Translations under genes and position numbers: made by a program
Part shown: piece after piece, positions 49,907 to 59,110 of the stretch
How the letters are laid out: each line of letters opens with the position of its first letter
Position numbering within the stretch: position 1 is the first letter of the stretch
The notes under the pieces: model-generated
The model's input: only the letters and a program-made list of their open reading frames with translations
Database searches by the model: none
Told to the model about the DNA's origin: nothing
Origin: Bacillus zhangzhouensis
GTDB taxonomy: Bacteria; Bacillota; Bacilli; Bacillales; Bacillaceae
Direction: 5' to 3'
Assembly (NCBI RefSeq): GCF_000715205.1
Contig: NZ_JOTP01000002.1
Location: 186,001 to 250,000 of the forward strand
Length of the DNA stretch: 64,000 nt

Positions 49907-49932
49907 AGAGCAGCCTTAATGAGGGCTGCTCT
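49907..49932. terminator. left copy of duplicated terminator hairpin
   Basis: A 26-bp hairpin (stem AGAGCAGCC / GGCTGCTCT) just after the ylbM stop. An A run precedes it, so its T tract serves minus-strand transcripts. It is identical to 50109-50134. Confidence 0.85.
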
Positions 49933-49941
49933 CAGATTGTT

Positions 49942-49980
49942 GACAAAGGGCTAAAATGATCTTTATGTTAACCCTTTGTC
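49942..49980 (+). terminator. hairpin at the left end of the repeat copy 1
   Basis: Stem GACAAAGGG / CCCTTTGTC with a 21-base loop, followed by TTCTTTT. It may terminate ylbM transcripts. Its right arm runs into the repeat element. Confidence 0.5.
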
Positions 49981-50107
49981 TTCTTTTCAGCGTGATAGAA
50001 AACCTTTGCAGTCTAGTAAAGGGCGAGTACCGGAGCGGAGCGAATTTGAGATTCGTGAGTACCGGCACGCAGGACTGACACCGAATGCGAGGGTTTGTCT
50101 ACACGCT
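49975..50107 (+). repeat. structured intergenic repeat, copy 1
   Basis: A 133-bp element matching copy 2 (58947-59074, opposite strand) at roughly nine of ten positions by eye. It starts TTTGTCTTCTTTTCAGCGTG and ends GTTTGTCTACACGCT. Its ends can pair (CAGCGTG / CACGCTG, and AAACCTTTGC with GCGAGGGTTT using G-U). A small central stem CGAAT / ATTCG is kept in both copies. It has no open reading frame of note. Confidence 0.85.
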
Positions 50108-50108
50108 G

Positions 50109-50140
50109 AGAGCAGCCTTAATGAGGGCTGCTCTTTTTTT
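50109..50140 (+). terminator. right copy of duplicated terminator hairpin
   Basis: The same 26-bp hairpin as 49907-49932, here followed by seven T on the plus strand. It serves plus-strand transcripts from ylbM and abuts the ylbL stop. Confidence 0.85.
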
Positions 50141-51167
50141 ATGATGCTTTCTCTTTTAATTTGTTTAAATAGTTCAGTGCATCTTGCATTGTATCTACAG
50201 GGACAATTTTCATATCACTTTTAATATCTTTCGCTGTTTTGACTGCATTTTGATAGTCTGAGTTTGGATCGCCTTTATCGTTCGGCGCAAAGAAAATGTC
50301 TTTTCCTGCTTTATCTGCTGCCACAACCTTTTGATCGATCCCACCAATTGGGCCGACCGTTCCATCAGCGTCAATCGTTCCAGTCCCCGCGATCGCATAG
50401 CCATGTGTTTCGTCTTCTTTTGTCAGCTGGTTATAAATTTCAAGTGACATCATTAAGCCTGCTGATGGACCGCCGATATTTTCAATATCTACTTTAATCG
50501 CAGGTGACACTTTCACATGACGGTCAGTAAACAATGACACACCTATTCCGACTCTTTTTGGCTCTTCTTTAAATGGTTTTAACGTCACTTGCTGTATGAT
50601 TTCTTTGCCGTTTCGTTCAAGGACAAAGCGGACAGATGTGCCTGCTTTTTTACTGCTGATATATGAAACCATTTTATCAGCTGAATCATAGGTCTTGCCA
50701 TCAACGCTTTTGATCCGGTCGCCAACTTCAATCTTTCCGTAAGCGGGCATTCCTTTCATCACGTAGCTCGCATATACCCCGTTAAACGTATAATCTACTT
50801 TTTTCCCTGCTTTTGTATATGCTGCAATCATGGCATTTTCTTGAGAGCTTTTCATCAGCTGAAGCTGTCGTTTCATATAATCTTCATCCGATTCTCCGTC
50901 CGCTTTAATGTTTTCTTCCGGGACGATCTCGTCATACTTGTTCATTTTTGCAAGCAAATACGTATATGGGTTTGCTGGACCTACTTTAATGGTCATAAGG
51001 GAGAAGCTGCCCTTCTCGCCATATGCTCCGTCTACTTTAATGTGCGGAGCAATCTCTGTTGCATCGCCCGGCTTTGTCACGTAATACGGCAGTTTAACAA
51101 AGGTTAAGCCAAATAATACAAGAACAACCACAAAAAAGCTGAGCCAGCGAATATTCAATTTTTTCAT
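50139..51167 (-). CDS. ylbL: YlbL, membrane-anchored PDZ/Lon-type protease
   Basis: A 342-residue protein. One N-terminal membrane segment (about 7-27), a PDZ domain ([20 protein letters not shown]) and a Lon-like S16 domain. The catalytic pair is Ser in [14 protein letters not shown] and Lys in [14 protein letters not shown]. In B. subtilis it degrades the division inhibitor YneA. The ATG at 51167 with GGGAG is chosen; its Shine-Dalgarno overlaps the end of ylbK. Confidence 0.92.
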   Translation of the reverse strand: MKKLNIRWLSFFVVVLVLFGLTFVKLPYYVTKPGDATEIAPHIKVDGAYGEKGSFSLMTIKVGPANPYTYLLAKMNKYDEIVPEENIKADGESDEDYMKRQLQLMKSSQENAMIAAYTKAGKKVDYTFNGVYASYVMKGMPAYGKIEVGDRIKSVDGKTYDSADKMVSYISSKKAGTSVRFVLERNGKEIIQQVTLKPFKEEPKRVGIGVSLFTDRHVKVSPAIKVDIENIGGPSAGLMMSLEIYNQLTKEDETHGYAIAGTGTIDADGTVGPIGGIDQKVVAADKAGKDIFFAPNDKGDPNSDYQNAVKTAKDIKSDMKIVPVDTMQDALNYLNKLKEKAS

Positions 51168-51171
51168 TCGA

Positions 51172-51951
51172 TTAACACTCCCATTTATCAATGACATCTT
51201 TTAGTTTCCCTTTTAGTTGGTCTGCGGCGAGCTCACCTGCTTCGATCATCTCTTGAACCTGTGTAAACGCACTAGAGCTATATGTTTCAAGCTTTGGCCG
51301 GATCATGAGGTCTGCATGAATGGTTTGATGACGAACCAATTCATTTTGAAGGATGTCCAAACTTTGCATAATCACATCCGATAATCTCGTCGCCTTTTCT
51401 GTTTTTTTCACCCTTGATACATCAGAGGCGATAATGAGATCTGCACCCATTTCTTTTAAAACAGAAACAGGAATACGGTCAACAACCGCTCCATCTACTA
51501 ATTGTCTACCGCCCATTACGTGCGGAACAAACACACCTGGAATGCTAATGCTCGCTCTAACTGCTTGTGAGACAGGCCCTTCTTTGAACACAACCTTCTC
51601 CCCTGTCTCGAGGTCACACGCGACAATCGCAAGAGGCATTCGCAATTCCTCGATTTTTTTCCCATATGTAAACGTGTGGATCAGCTGCAAAATTCGATTT
51701 CCTTTTAAAAGACCGATTTTTGGCAGTGTATAGTCAGCATAATACTTTCTTCTGAAGACAAGTGCAAGTTTTTTCATTTTTTCTACGTCTTGTCCTGCCG
51801 CATAAAAGCTCCCAACAAGTGCGCCAATACTGCTTCCAGCAATCATATCCACCTGAATTCCTTGTTTCTCAAGACTAGATAAAACTCCGATATGCGCCAT
51901 TCCCCTAGCACCCCCAGAGCCTAGCGCAAGCCCGATGACCGGTCGCTTCAT
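51172..51951 (-). CDS. ylbK: YlbK, patatin-like (NTE family) phospholipase/esterase
   Basis: A 259-residue patatin-like hydrolase. Oxyanion motif [12 protein letters not shown], nucleophile elbow [10 protein letters not shown], and the Asp of the Ser-Asp dyad in [10 protein letters not shown]. The substrate is unknown. The frame opens at 52005; the ATG at 51951, nine bases after GGAGGG, is preferred. It is cotranscribed with ylbL. Confidence 0.93.
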   Translation of the reverse strand: MKRPVIGLALGSGGARGMAHIGVLSSLEKQGIQVDMIAGSSIGALVGSFYAAGQDVEKMKKLALVFRRKYYADYTLPKIGLLKGNRILQLIHTFTYGKKIEELRMPLAIVACDLETGEKVVFKEGPVSQAVRASISIPGVFVPHVMGGRQLVDGAVVDRIPVSVLKEMGADLIIASDVSRVKKTEKATRLSDVIMQSLDILQNELVRHQTIHADLMIRPKLETYSSSAFTQVQEMIEAGELAADQLKGKLKDVIDKWEC

Positions 51952-52110
51952 GAAAATCAACCCTCCTCTTTCTATGCATATATACGAATCTATAGGTCTA
52001 AACATGCCCCTTCTGCTCGTATAGTAATAGAAGACAGGCTCGGCTAGTTTTTCCTTTTTCTTTGATCACGAGCTCGCCAATAGATCATAACGGCAAGGGG
52101 CGAAATCTCC

Positions 52111-53304
52111 ATGAAAAAATGGAACACTCTGTTCATCGCTGCTTTTTTTATCTTTTTAACAGCCACTGTGATTACACATCCACAAGCCTCTTTGCAAGCG
52201 TCGAAAAATGGACTTGCAATGTGGTGGGAGGTTGTATTTCCGTCATTGCTTCCTTTTTTTATTTTGTCCGAGCTATTAATTAGTTTCGGGATTGTCAGAT
52301 TTGTCGGAGTGTTATTAGAGCCATTTATGCGCCCCATCTTTCGAGTACCTGGTGTAGGCGGATTTGTACTAGCTATGGGAATGGCCTCAGGCTTTCCTTC
52401 TGGCGCTAAATTAACGACAAGACTCAGGCAAGAAGGACAGCTGACGAGAATCGAAGCAGAGCGCCTTGTTTCATTTACAAATTCATCGAATCCATTGTTT
52501 ATTTTCGGTGCGGTGGCTGTTGGTTTTTTTCATCACCCAGCTTTAGGGGTTGTTTTAGCCTGCGCACATTATTTAGGGAATCTCGCTGTTGGTGTGACGA
52601 TGCGGGGGTATAAAGCGCGGCATGATGCGCATCTTAGAAGCCGGAAGGGATTTTTATTCCCACCGTTTAAAGAGGCATTCAGCGCCCTTCATACAGCCAG
52701 ACTCGCAGAGAAAAGACCGCTCGGCCAAATTTTAAGCGATGCTGTCATGTCGTCAGTTCAAACACTCTTTATGATTGGTGGCTTTATTATCTTATTTTCT
52801 GTCTTTAGCAAAATGCTGTCAGTTGTTCATGTGACAGACCTGCTATCTATAGGGATCAGATATATGCTGCAAACGATGCACCTTCCGCCAGAATTAGATC
52901 TAGCCATGATTGCCGGTTTATTTGAAATCACATTAGGAAGTCAGCTAACGGGGTCACAAGAGGTCACCCTGCTCGCTAAAACCATTGTCGTCAGCTTTAT
53001 TTTAGGATTCAGCGGGTTCTCTGTTCAAGCCCAGGTCGCCGGCATTTTGGCGGCTACTGATATACGCTTTAAACCGTTTTTCTTCGCCCGTTTGCTCCAC
53101 GGGATTTATGCAGCTGTCTTTGCCTTTTTATTATTCAAACCTCTTTATGTATCTCGATCAGACATGGCTCTTCCAGCAGGAGCCTTTGAAGCAAGCGAGC
53201 AAGTCGTCATGTTTAGCAGTGTGCTATGGAATCAGCTTGTGACAGCTGGCCCTTTGATCACTTTGTTCAGCCTGATCGTGTATATTGCTCTATATTACCA
53301 GAAA

Positions 53305-53319
<15 letters not shown>
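52111..53319 (+). CDS. ylbJ: YlbJ, sporulation integral membrane protein
   Basis: A 402-residue polytopic protein with nucleoside-recognition (Gate) domains (GMASGFPSGAKLTTRLRQEG; LTGSQEVTLLAKTIVVSFILGFSGFSVQAQVAG). B. subtilis ylbJ is SigE-controlled and needed for proper spore cortex. The transported ligand is unknown. The ATG follows AAGGGGCG. It lies on the plus strand, convergent with coaD. Confidence 0.92.
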
Positions 53320-53818
<499 letters not shown>

Positions 53819-54376
53819 TTAATTTCCCCGCTTTCTATAGATCGTAATGCCAGTCATTCCGTACAGTTCCCGCCTTGATATGTGGAGCTGTCCAGCTTCC
53901 TCAGGCAGCGTAACGTCTTTATCATGCTCACATACAATCACGCCATCATCTGTTAATAAGGAGTGCTCATCAATCATTTCAAGAAGTGCCTTCAGCTTTT
54001 GATCCTTATACGGCGGATCAAGAAAGATAGCTTGAAAGGATTCCTCTCGTTTAACAACGGCTGCAAGAGCACGCTTTGCATCATTTCGAAATACTTCACT
54101 TTGATCCATTAGTGACAATTGATTCAGGTTTCCTTTAATCGTCTGAATCGCCTTCATATCTCGATCAACGAAAATGCAATGATCGAATCCTCTAGAGAGC
54201 GCTTCAATTCCTAAACCACCGCTTCCCGCAAATAAATCAAGGGCCCTCCCGCCATCAAAATACGGGCCTATCATATTAAAAATGGATTCTTTCACTTTAT
54301 CTGTAGTTGGTCTTGTTGATTGACCTGGTACCGCTTTAAGCGTGCGGCCTTTTCTCGTTCCAGAGATGACTCTCAT
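53819..54376 (-). CDS. rsmD: 16S rRNA guanine-966 N2-methyltransferase
   Basis: A 185-residue SAM methyltransferase (ylbH). SAM motif LDLFAGSGGLGIEALSRG and catalytic FLDPPYKDQ. The N-terminus MRVISGTRKGRTLKAVPG is typical. The small RNA region lies upstream on the opposite strand. Confidence 0.95.
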   Translation of the reverse strand: MRVISGTRKGRTLKAVPGQSTRPTTDKVKESIFNMIGPYFDGGRALDLFAGSGGLGIEALSRGFDHCIFVDRDMKAIQTIKGNLNQLSLMDQSEVFRNDAKRALAAVVKREESFQAIFLDPPYKDQKLKALLEMIDEHSLLTDDGVIVCEHDKDVTLPEEAGQLHISRRELYGMTGITIYRKRGN

Positions 54377-54495
54377 TTTCCCACCACTTTTTCTGCTTGC
54401 TTCTATTGCTTACTGTCTTATGACAAAAAATTCAACATTATCTTACCACATCCAATCCGCATGGGACAATGCGCGGATTTTCATTCATTTTCTAT

Positions 54496-54525
54496 GTATA
54501 GATGACGGGAAGCGGGGTCATACTA
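54496..54525 (+). promoter_or_regulatory. forespore (SigF/SigG) promoter of the small RNA
   Basis: GTATA (54496-54500), 15 bases, GGTCATACTA (54516-54525). The -10 fits the SigF form GGNNANANTR exactly and also holds the SigG -10 CATACTA, 18 bases from the -35. Confidence 0.8.
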
Positions 54526-54530
54526 CTTGT

Positions 54531-54681
54531 AACAGCATCTGATGTGGTGCTGTTGCCAACCGCGGAGAAGACTTACGTTTCCCCATAAGTTCTTCCTCCG
54601 GTTTCTCCTCTCCCTTTGCCTTCTCCTTAATGAATCATTAAGAATAGAAGGACCCCGCGGGTGATGCCGCGGGGGTTTTTT
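54531..54681 (+). ncRNA. csfG: forespore small RNA in the ylbG-rsmD gap (CsfG-like)
   Basis: About 150 nt. A 9-bp 5' hairpin (GTAACAGCA / TGCTGTTGC, 54529-54556) is followed by an imperfect stem (GGAGAAGACTTA / TAAGTTCTTCCTCC) and a single-stranded CU-rich stretch (about 54602-54627). It ends with a strong terminator CCCCGCGG / CCGCGGGG (54653-54674) and six T. The U-G pair in the first stem favours the plus strand. Position, promoter and CU-rich segment match the sporulation RNA CsfG (from memory). Rfam also lists a ylbH leader here. The CU-rich segment could pair with Shine-Dalgarno sequences, but targets are unknown. Confidence 0.8.
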
Positions 54682-54687
54682 GTGTCT

Positions 54688-54960
54688 TTAAAAGCCCACC
54701 TTATAATCATATTCTTTCGCTTTGTCCAATTTGGATTCGTACTCTAATTTAATAAAAGGTTTATATGAAGGCTCAACACGTTTTACAAATGGCAATGAGT
54801 TCAGCTTTGCCATATGGCGCTCGAGATCATTCATATCACAATAAATCACTGCATATTTCATTTTCCTTGAAATATAGTGAACATTCCCAAATTTTCTTAG
54901 CGCTTTTGACTGCTTTAACGAATGCAGCCAAACGACCATCCCTTGACGTTTGGTTTCCAT
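54688..54960 (-). CDS. ylbG: YlbG, DUF2129 protein
   Basis: A 90-residue cytoplasmic protein of the DUF2129 family ([58 protein letters not shown]). No function is known. It follows ylbF and may be cotranscribed with it. Confidence 0.9.
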   Translation of the reverse strand: METKRQGMVVWLHSLKQSKALRKFGNVHYISRKMKYAVIYCDMNDLERHMAKLNSLPFVKRVEPSYKPFIKLEYESKLDKAKEYDYKVGF

Positions 54961-55025
54961 CTTTTCACCTGCCGCTTTTCAATTCTTTCCCTTCATTATG
55001 TAAAAGACGAGACGTTCAAGTCTCG

Positions 55026-55475
55026 TCAAGATACTTTACAGCCACAGCTGCCTCCTGAACCACAGCCACCGCCGCATGATGATAGGCCATCAAAATATGG
55101 GTTCCCTGTTGGAACTTTAATATATGCTGATACAGCTTGACCAATTTCAATACTAATCTCATCTAAGATGGATTGAACCGCTGTTTCTGCTTTTTTGAAA
55201 TCAACCACTGTATCGTGAAGATCTAGCTTTCTTTTGACCTCACGCATTTCCTTTGAGATCGTTCTATAGTCCGGATGGTATTTGCCGAACCGCTGCACAT
55301 CCTCATATTGCTCTTTTACTTTTGTAAAATGGGCAATAATTTGTTGGGCTTCTTCGTCTTGCTGGAGACGCTTAAAGCAGTTGCGGTAATGTTCAGCCTC
55401 CTCCGACTGAAGAATCATGGCAGCCAATTGATTAGCTTCCTCTTGGAGCTCCACAGATTCGATTGTCGCATACAT
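55026..55475 (-). CDS. ricF: RicF (YlbF), Fe-S protein of the Ric complex
   Basis: A 149-residue mostly helical protein. A YlbF/YmcA domain (about 1-115) is followed by a glycine-rich cysteine tail (SSCGGGCGSGGSCGCKVS) with four cysteines that help bind an iron-sulfur cluster. With RicA and RicT it promotes RNase Y processing and affects Spo0A phosphorylation, competence and biofilm formation in B. subtilis. Confidence 0.92.
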   Translation of the reverse strand: MYATIESVELQEEANQLAAMILQSEEAEHYRNCFKRLQQDEEAQQIIAHFTKVKEQYEDVQRFGKYHPDYRTISKEMREVKRKLDLHDTVVDFKKAETAVQSILDEISIEIGQAVSAYIKVPTGNPYFDGLSSCGGGCGSGGSCGCKVS

Positions 55476-55532
55476 AAATGTTGCACCTCCAATTCATAGT
55501 TTACCACGAAACCTATGGATCAGAAAATGCTT

Positions 55533-55943
55533 TTACGTGACAAATACGTCCCACGTTTCTCTTTTTTGTTTATAATCTGGATGACGGGAATTCAGCACAA
55601 CGGTCATTTTATGCTTTCCTTTTGAAAGGTGCTTGACCACAAACGCAGCAGTATACTCATTGCCCGCACGTTTCCCATCTACATACACTGTAAAATATCC
55701 CGCCTTCTCATCCTTATTTCCAAGTGAAGGCTCAAGATGGAAATCTCGAAGTGTACTTTCTATATAGACAGCCGTTCCCTGCACTTTGTATTTTAAAAAG
55801 CCTTGCTGCTTCATTTCACTTTGGGCTTGCTGCATCACTGGTACATCTGGTTCTTGCTTGACCACTTGCTCTTCTTCATGTTGACTTTGACACCCAGTGA
55901 CAAGAAAAAGCAATGCGCATATTGACAGCATCCATTTCATCAT
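55533..55943 (-). CDS. putative lipoprotein of unknown function
   Basis: A 136-residue protein. It has a lipoprotein signal peptide (MMKWMLSICALLFLVTGC) with lipobox VTGC and Cys18 as the modified residue. A short acidic/glutamine linker leads to a beta-rich domain (KYKVQGTAVYIESTL; KGKHKMTVVLNSRHPDYK). I do not recognise it, and recall no equivalent between ylbE and ylbF in B. subtilis. The Shine-Dalgarno is GGAG. It is likely processed by LspA (encoded at 2875-3342) and anchored outside the membrane. Confidence 0.75.
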   Translation of the reverse strand: MMKWMLSICALLFLVTGCQSQHEEEQVVKQEPDVPVMQQAQSEMKQQGFLKYKVQGTAVYIESTLRDFHLEPSLGNKDEKAGYFTVYVDGKRAGNEYTAAFVVKHLSKGKHKMTVVLNSRHPDYKQKRETWDVFVT

Positions 55944-56012
55944 CTGATTCTCCTTTCGTCTACTTTCATAGGATGCTCATGAATTAGACATCTTAATCAA
56001 CTCAAAAAAGCC

Positions 56013-56261
56013 TCACCCGGCTCCATTTTGATTGCGCATTGCTTGGAACATTTGAATCATCATTTCAGCCATTTGGACACTATTGCTCAACTGACTCACA
56101 CGATGAGGAATGGTTTTTTCGTAAAAGTTCATTTTATCTAATTCAAAGGAAGATAGTTTTTCAGGATGTCGAGTCAGCTGTCTGTACCAGAGAGGACGTT
56201 GTCTAATGAATTTGATTCGATCCTCTTCGGCCATGACAAACTCCTGTACTTCTTTCCGCAC
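56013..56261 (-). CDS. ylbE: YlbE-like protein
   Basis: An 82-residue protein of the YlbE family (EDRIKFIRQRPLWYRQLTR; ELDKMNFYEKTIPHRV), with no known function. The GTG at 56261 after AGGGG gives the family start VRKEVQEF. It is downstream of ylbD with a 19-base gap, so likely cotranscribed. Confidence 0.85.
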   Translation of the reverse strand: MRKEVQEFVMAEEDRIKFIRQRPLWYRQLTRHPEKLSSFELDKMNFYEKTIPHRVSQLSNSVQMAEMMIQMFQAMRNQNGAG

Positions 56262-56280
56262 CAAAAGCATCCCCTTTCAA

Positions 56281-56694
56281 TTAATCTTTCCTGAAGGAGA
56301 ATGGGTGCTGACTGCCTCCAGATGAACCTTTTTTTGAGCCATTTGATGAAAATTGGCCGAGTAAGCTTTGTAAAGAGGAAATAGACTGGCTCATTTTGTT
56401 AATCTGTTCATTCATTTGATCAGCGTCCATTTTTTTCACAGCAGAAACCATTTTAGACATAAAATCTGCTTTTCCCTGTTCACTTGGCTTAGAGGCTTTT
56501 TCGTCTTTTGCTTCTTGAGATTGCGTTTGCCGGTAAGGAGACCACATCTCATCTTCCTCACCAAACATTACCCAATTCTCGTATAAACTTTGCCAGCTTT
56601 TTTCTTGCGTTTGCACTTCTTGAATTAACTTCGGATGGCGTCTGACGAATTGTTTAAATTCATCAATGGATGTTTGCTTTTGCTTGTTTGTCAT
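56281..56694 (-). CDS. ylbD: YlbD, putative spore coat protein
   Basis: A 137-residue protein of the YlbD coat family. It starts MTNKQKQTSIDEFKQFVRRH and has the conserved WQSLYENWVMFGEEDEMW. The C-terminus is serine- and glycine-rich with amphipathic helices. The ATG at 56694 follows GTGAGG. Coat function is by family name only. Confidence 0.85.
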   Translation of the reverse strand: MTNKQKQTSIDEFKQFVRRHPKLIQEVQTQEKSWQSLYENWVMFGEEDEMWSPYRQTQSQEAKDEKASKPSEQGKADFMSKMVSAVKKMDADQMNEQINKMSQSISSLQSLLGQFSSNGSKKGSSGGSQHPFSFRKD

Positions 56695-56766
56695 ATCCTC
56701 ACCCCCCATACAAATGCCTACTATACTATATACACCAGCATCTGTTTTGGTGAGCCTCTTTTTTCA

Positions 56767-56795
56767 TAAAAAAACAGCTGCGGTTGTGCAGCTGC
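56767..56795 (-). terminator. ylbC terminator
   Basis: Stem CAGCTGC / GCAGCTG (56775-56794) followed by seven T on the minus strand. Confidence 0.85.
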
Positions 56796-56800
56796 TTTGT

Positions 56801-57844
56801 TTAAGATGTTTTCTTGATGAAGTTTTGAGTATAGTATTTTTCTTTCACACCTACGCCAAGGTGTGTGTAATCTCCGTTTAATAACGCCTTCCGGTGACCT
56901 TCGCTATTGAGCCAGCCTTCTACAGCTGCTGGTCCATCCACATAGTTATATGCAATGTTTTCACCTGCGAGCTGAAATGCCACCTCTCCTCTTTCTAATC
57001 GGTCTTTCAGCGTACCGTATTTTTTAGACTCATGGGAGAAATAATGATTTTCTTTCATGTCCTCACTATGCATGAATGCGACTTCGGAGGTTTCATCGTC
57101 CCACTTTAAGGTCGGCAGGTTGTACTTATGGCGAATAATATTGGTCATATCAAAAATTTGTTTTTGGCTGGAAGTCTCAATATCTTTCCATTTTTCGCCT
57201 GATATCGCTTCAGGTTCTATCAATTGACCTCGATAGACAACCTCATACGGCTTTTGTTTCACAAATGTATCTGCGTTAAAGGCCCTGATACTCGAAAGGG
57301 TGCTTTCAAACTTATCCATGTAAAGCTGGACATAGACATCATCTCCCACTTTCACGGTTGGCCGCGTATTCATATCATCTTCTGAGAATTCAAAGCGGTA
57401 TGAATTTTGTTCATCCTCTACATGAATGTAAGGCGCAATTTGTGTTTTTTTAAACACTTCACTTGTGGCTTGACCGATTTTAAATGGTTCAACATTTAGC
57501 CCGTCTCCTGTTGCAAACAAAGTCACCACTTTACTATCCTTTACCCCTACTTGAATATAGTGCTTCTTCGATTGGTTGTATATCCACCAGTCATAATCAT
57601 ATGCGGAAGGATCAATGCGATCTGGTTCTCCCAGCTGTTTAAGCACTTCGTTTGAAGATTTCCCCATAAAGGACATGAGCCCCTTTTTTGGGATGTTGAT
57701 CGGCTTATCGCTAGATGTTTCTTCATTAGACACCTTCGGTTCATTGCTGCTTTCTTTTTCCGGTGAAGATCCATATTGAATAAACAGAACGTACGTTCCA
57801 GATATAATCAGGAGGATGAAGAGTGTTTTGAGCACAGTTTTCAA
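56801..57844 (-). CDS. ylbC: YlbC, secreted CAP/SCP-domain protein
   Basis: A 347-residue protein. It has an N-terminal signal anchor (about 4-25), a CAP-associated domain (about 55-195; MGKSSNEVLKQLGEPDRID) and a C-terminal CAP/SCP domain (about 225-345; NIIRHKYNLPTLKWDDETSEVAFMHSEDM and AGENIAYNYV). The start is TTG after GGAGG. B. subtilis ylbC is a sporulation-associated gene of unknown role. Confidence 0.9.
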   Translation of the reverse strand: MKTVLKTLFILLIISGTYVLFIQYGSSPEKESSNEPKVSNEETSSDKPINIPKKGLMSFMGKSSNEVLKQLGEPDRIDPSAYDYDWWIYNQSKKHYIQVGVKDSKVVTLFATGDGLNVEPFKIGQATSEVFKKTQIAPYIHVEDEQNSYRFEFSEDDMNTRPTVKVGDDVYVQLYMDKFESTLSSIRAFNADTFVKQKPYEVVYRGQLIEPEAISGEKWKDIETSSQKQIFDMTNIIRHKYNLPTLKWDDETSEVAFMHSEDMKENHYFSHESKKYGTLKDRLERGEVAFQLAGENIAYNYVDGPAAVEGWLNSEGHRKALLNGDYTHLGVGVKEKYYTQNFIKKTS

Positions 57845-57966
57845 ATAAACACCTCCGTTAAATTGGCAAGGTACAAAAAGTACCTTCTACTGTCATTTAA
57901 ACAAAACTTGCTCCATATTACAACGACAATACAGCCTATTTAACACGAATTTAAAATATGCCCCTG

Positions 57967-58416
57967 TTAATGAAGAAATCCTTGCCCGTGATCTTGATCT
58001 TGTTGAGAGATTTCAGTAAGTGCATCTCCCGCACGATCATTTGACAAATCTTCAACTGATAAATCTCCAAGAGCTACAATGCCCGTTAATGCTCCACTTT
58101 TAACGACGGGAATGCGGCGGAGCTGATGCTCTGACATTAACCGGACAATTTCTTCAAGCGTTGCATCTTCTTCGGCTGTCAGTACTTCCTTCGTCATGAG
58201 TGCGCCAACTTCCTGCGAGTTTGGCTTTTTCTCAGCAATCCCTCTGAGTACAAGGTCCCGGTCTGTCACAATTCCAACGAGCTGATCTCCGTCAACCACT
58301 GGAATGGCACCGATGTCAGCATCTTTCATTTTTACTGCCGCTTCATAAGCATTGTCGTCCTTTTGGCACGTCACTACTTTTTTTGTCATAATATCTTTGA
58401 TTTTTTTCGTTTTCAC
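57967..58416 (-). CDS. ylbB: YlbB, CBS-domain protein
   Basis: A 149-residue protein made of two CBS repeats (about 5-60 and 70-130; IGAIPVVDGDQLVGIVTDRDLVLRGIAE and RRIPVVKSGALTGIVALGDLS). Such pairs usually bind adenosine nucleotides. The partner is unknown. The GTG at 58416, seven bases after GGAGG, is chosen over the frame opening at 58482. Confidence 0.9.
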   Translation of the reverse strand: MKTKKIKDIMTKKVVTCQKDDNAYEAAVKMKDADIGAIPVVDGDQLVGIVTDRDLVLRGIAEKKPNSQEVGALMTKEVLTAEEDATLEEIVRLMSEHQLRRIPVVKSGALTGIVALGDLSVEDLSNDRAGDALTEISQQDQDHGQGFLH

Positions 58417-58484
58417 GTTGATTCCTCCATCTATTATTTTCTTTATTACTGTAACCAGCTTATAAAAGAACATACCTTTCACAG

Positions 58485-58513
58485 TTGAAAGTTTAACGCT
58501 TTCATACTATGAT
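58485..58513 (+). promoter_or_regulatory. ylbA promoter
   Basis: TTGAAA (58485-58490), 17 bases, TATGAT (58508-58513) on the plus strand, ahead of the YugN-like gene. Confidence 0.6.
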
Positions 58514-58550
58514 TGTCAGTAAAGGGAATTTTTATAAGGAGGGGTTTTGG

Positions 58551-58916
58551 GTGAAGTTTGAAGGTACGGGGATTGAAAAGGTATCAGTTGACTTAAATAA
58601 ATTGGATTTCATCATGGAAAGTGAAGGATTTGTACGAGCCGATCAATGGGATTATGAGCGAGTGACGTACGACAGGAAGTATAGCATGGTTGAAGGGACA
58701 TTTTATTTACGGATCTATGGCTACGCTACTGAAGGAGATGTCGGTTCCAAAAAGGCACACATTCAGCTTCTGACACCTTTACTTGGAAAACATTATTATC
58801 CGCATGGTGTCGAATACGGCGAAGGTGAAGATTTCCCTAAATCTCTTATCCAATCAAGCAAACAAACGCTTAACCGACTGAAAGAAAAACTAGAATCAAT
58901 GACTGCTGAAGCATAA
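58551..58916 (+). CDS. ylbA: YugN-like family protein (YlbA)
   Basis: A 121-residue protein of the YugN-like family (FIMESEGFVRADQWDYERVTYDRK; TFYLRIYGYATEGDV; LTPLLGKHYYPHGVEYG), with no known activity. The frame opens at 58509; the GTG at 58551, six bases after GGAGGGG, is chosen. It lies on the plus strand, convergent with ctaG. Confidence 0.88.
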   Translation: MKFEGTGIEKVSVDLNKLDFIMESEGFVRADQWDYERVTYDRKYSMVEGTFYLRIYGYATEGDVGSKKAHIQLLTPLLGKHYYPHGVEYGEGEDFPKSLIQSSKQTLNRLKEKLESMTAEA

Positions 58917-58921
58917 AACAA

Positions 58922-58944
58922 AACACAGCCCATACGGCTGTGTT
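58922..58944. terminator. hairpin after ylbA, left of repeat copy 2
   Basis: Stem AACACAGCC / GGCTGTGTT with a 5-base loop, A-rich before and TTTT after. It serves ylbA and possibly minus-strand read-through from ctaG. Confidence 0.75.
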
Positions 58945-58946
58945 TT

Positions 58947-59074
58947 AGCGTGTAGACAAACCCTCATATTCGGTGTCACTCCTGCGTGCCGGTGCTCACG
59001 AATGTCAAATTCGCTCCGGTACTCGTCCCTCCTAGACTTCAAGGGTTTTCATATCACGCTGAAAAGAAGACAAA
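58947..59074 (-). repeat. structured intergenic repeat, copy 2
   Basis: A 128-bp element in inverted orientation to copy 1 (49975-50107), including the conserved ends TTTGTCTTCTTTTCAGCGTG and GTTTGTCTACACGCT. It lacks a 5-bp tandem duplication (GCGGA) seen in copy 1. The long-range pair is AAACCCTTG with TGAGGGTTT, so a T-G pair in copy 1 is C-G here. It lies 3' of ctaG on the same strand. Confidence 0.85.
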
Positions 59075-59110
59075 TCTAAAGCACAGCCTTGATGGCTGTG
59101 CTTTAGATTT
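59072..59110 (-). terminator. hairpin after ctaG, right of repeat copy 2
   Basis: A perfect 17-bp stem (59072-59088 with 59094-59110) around TTGAT, containing the same CACAGCC / GGCTGTG halves as the hairpin at 58922-58944. It overlaps the ctaG stop. The repeat's TTTGTC begins in its descending arm on the minus strand. Confidence 0.8.

Noticed and set aside
52044..52337. Open frame of 97 codons antisense to ylbJ
   Set aside because: It overlaps the ylbJ start on the other strand, has no Shine-Dalgarno, and its composition is that of a shadow frame.
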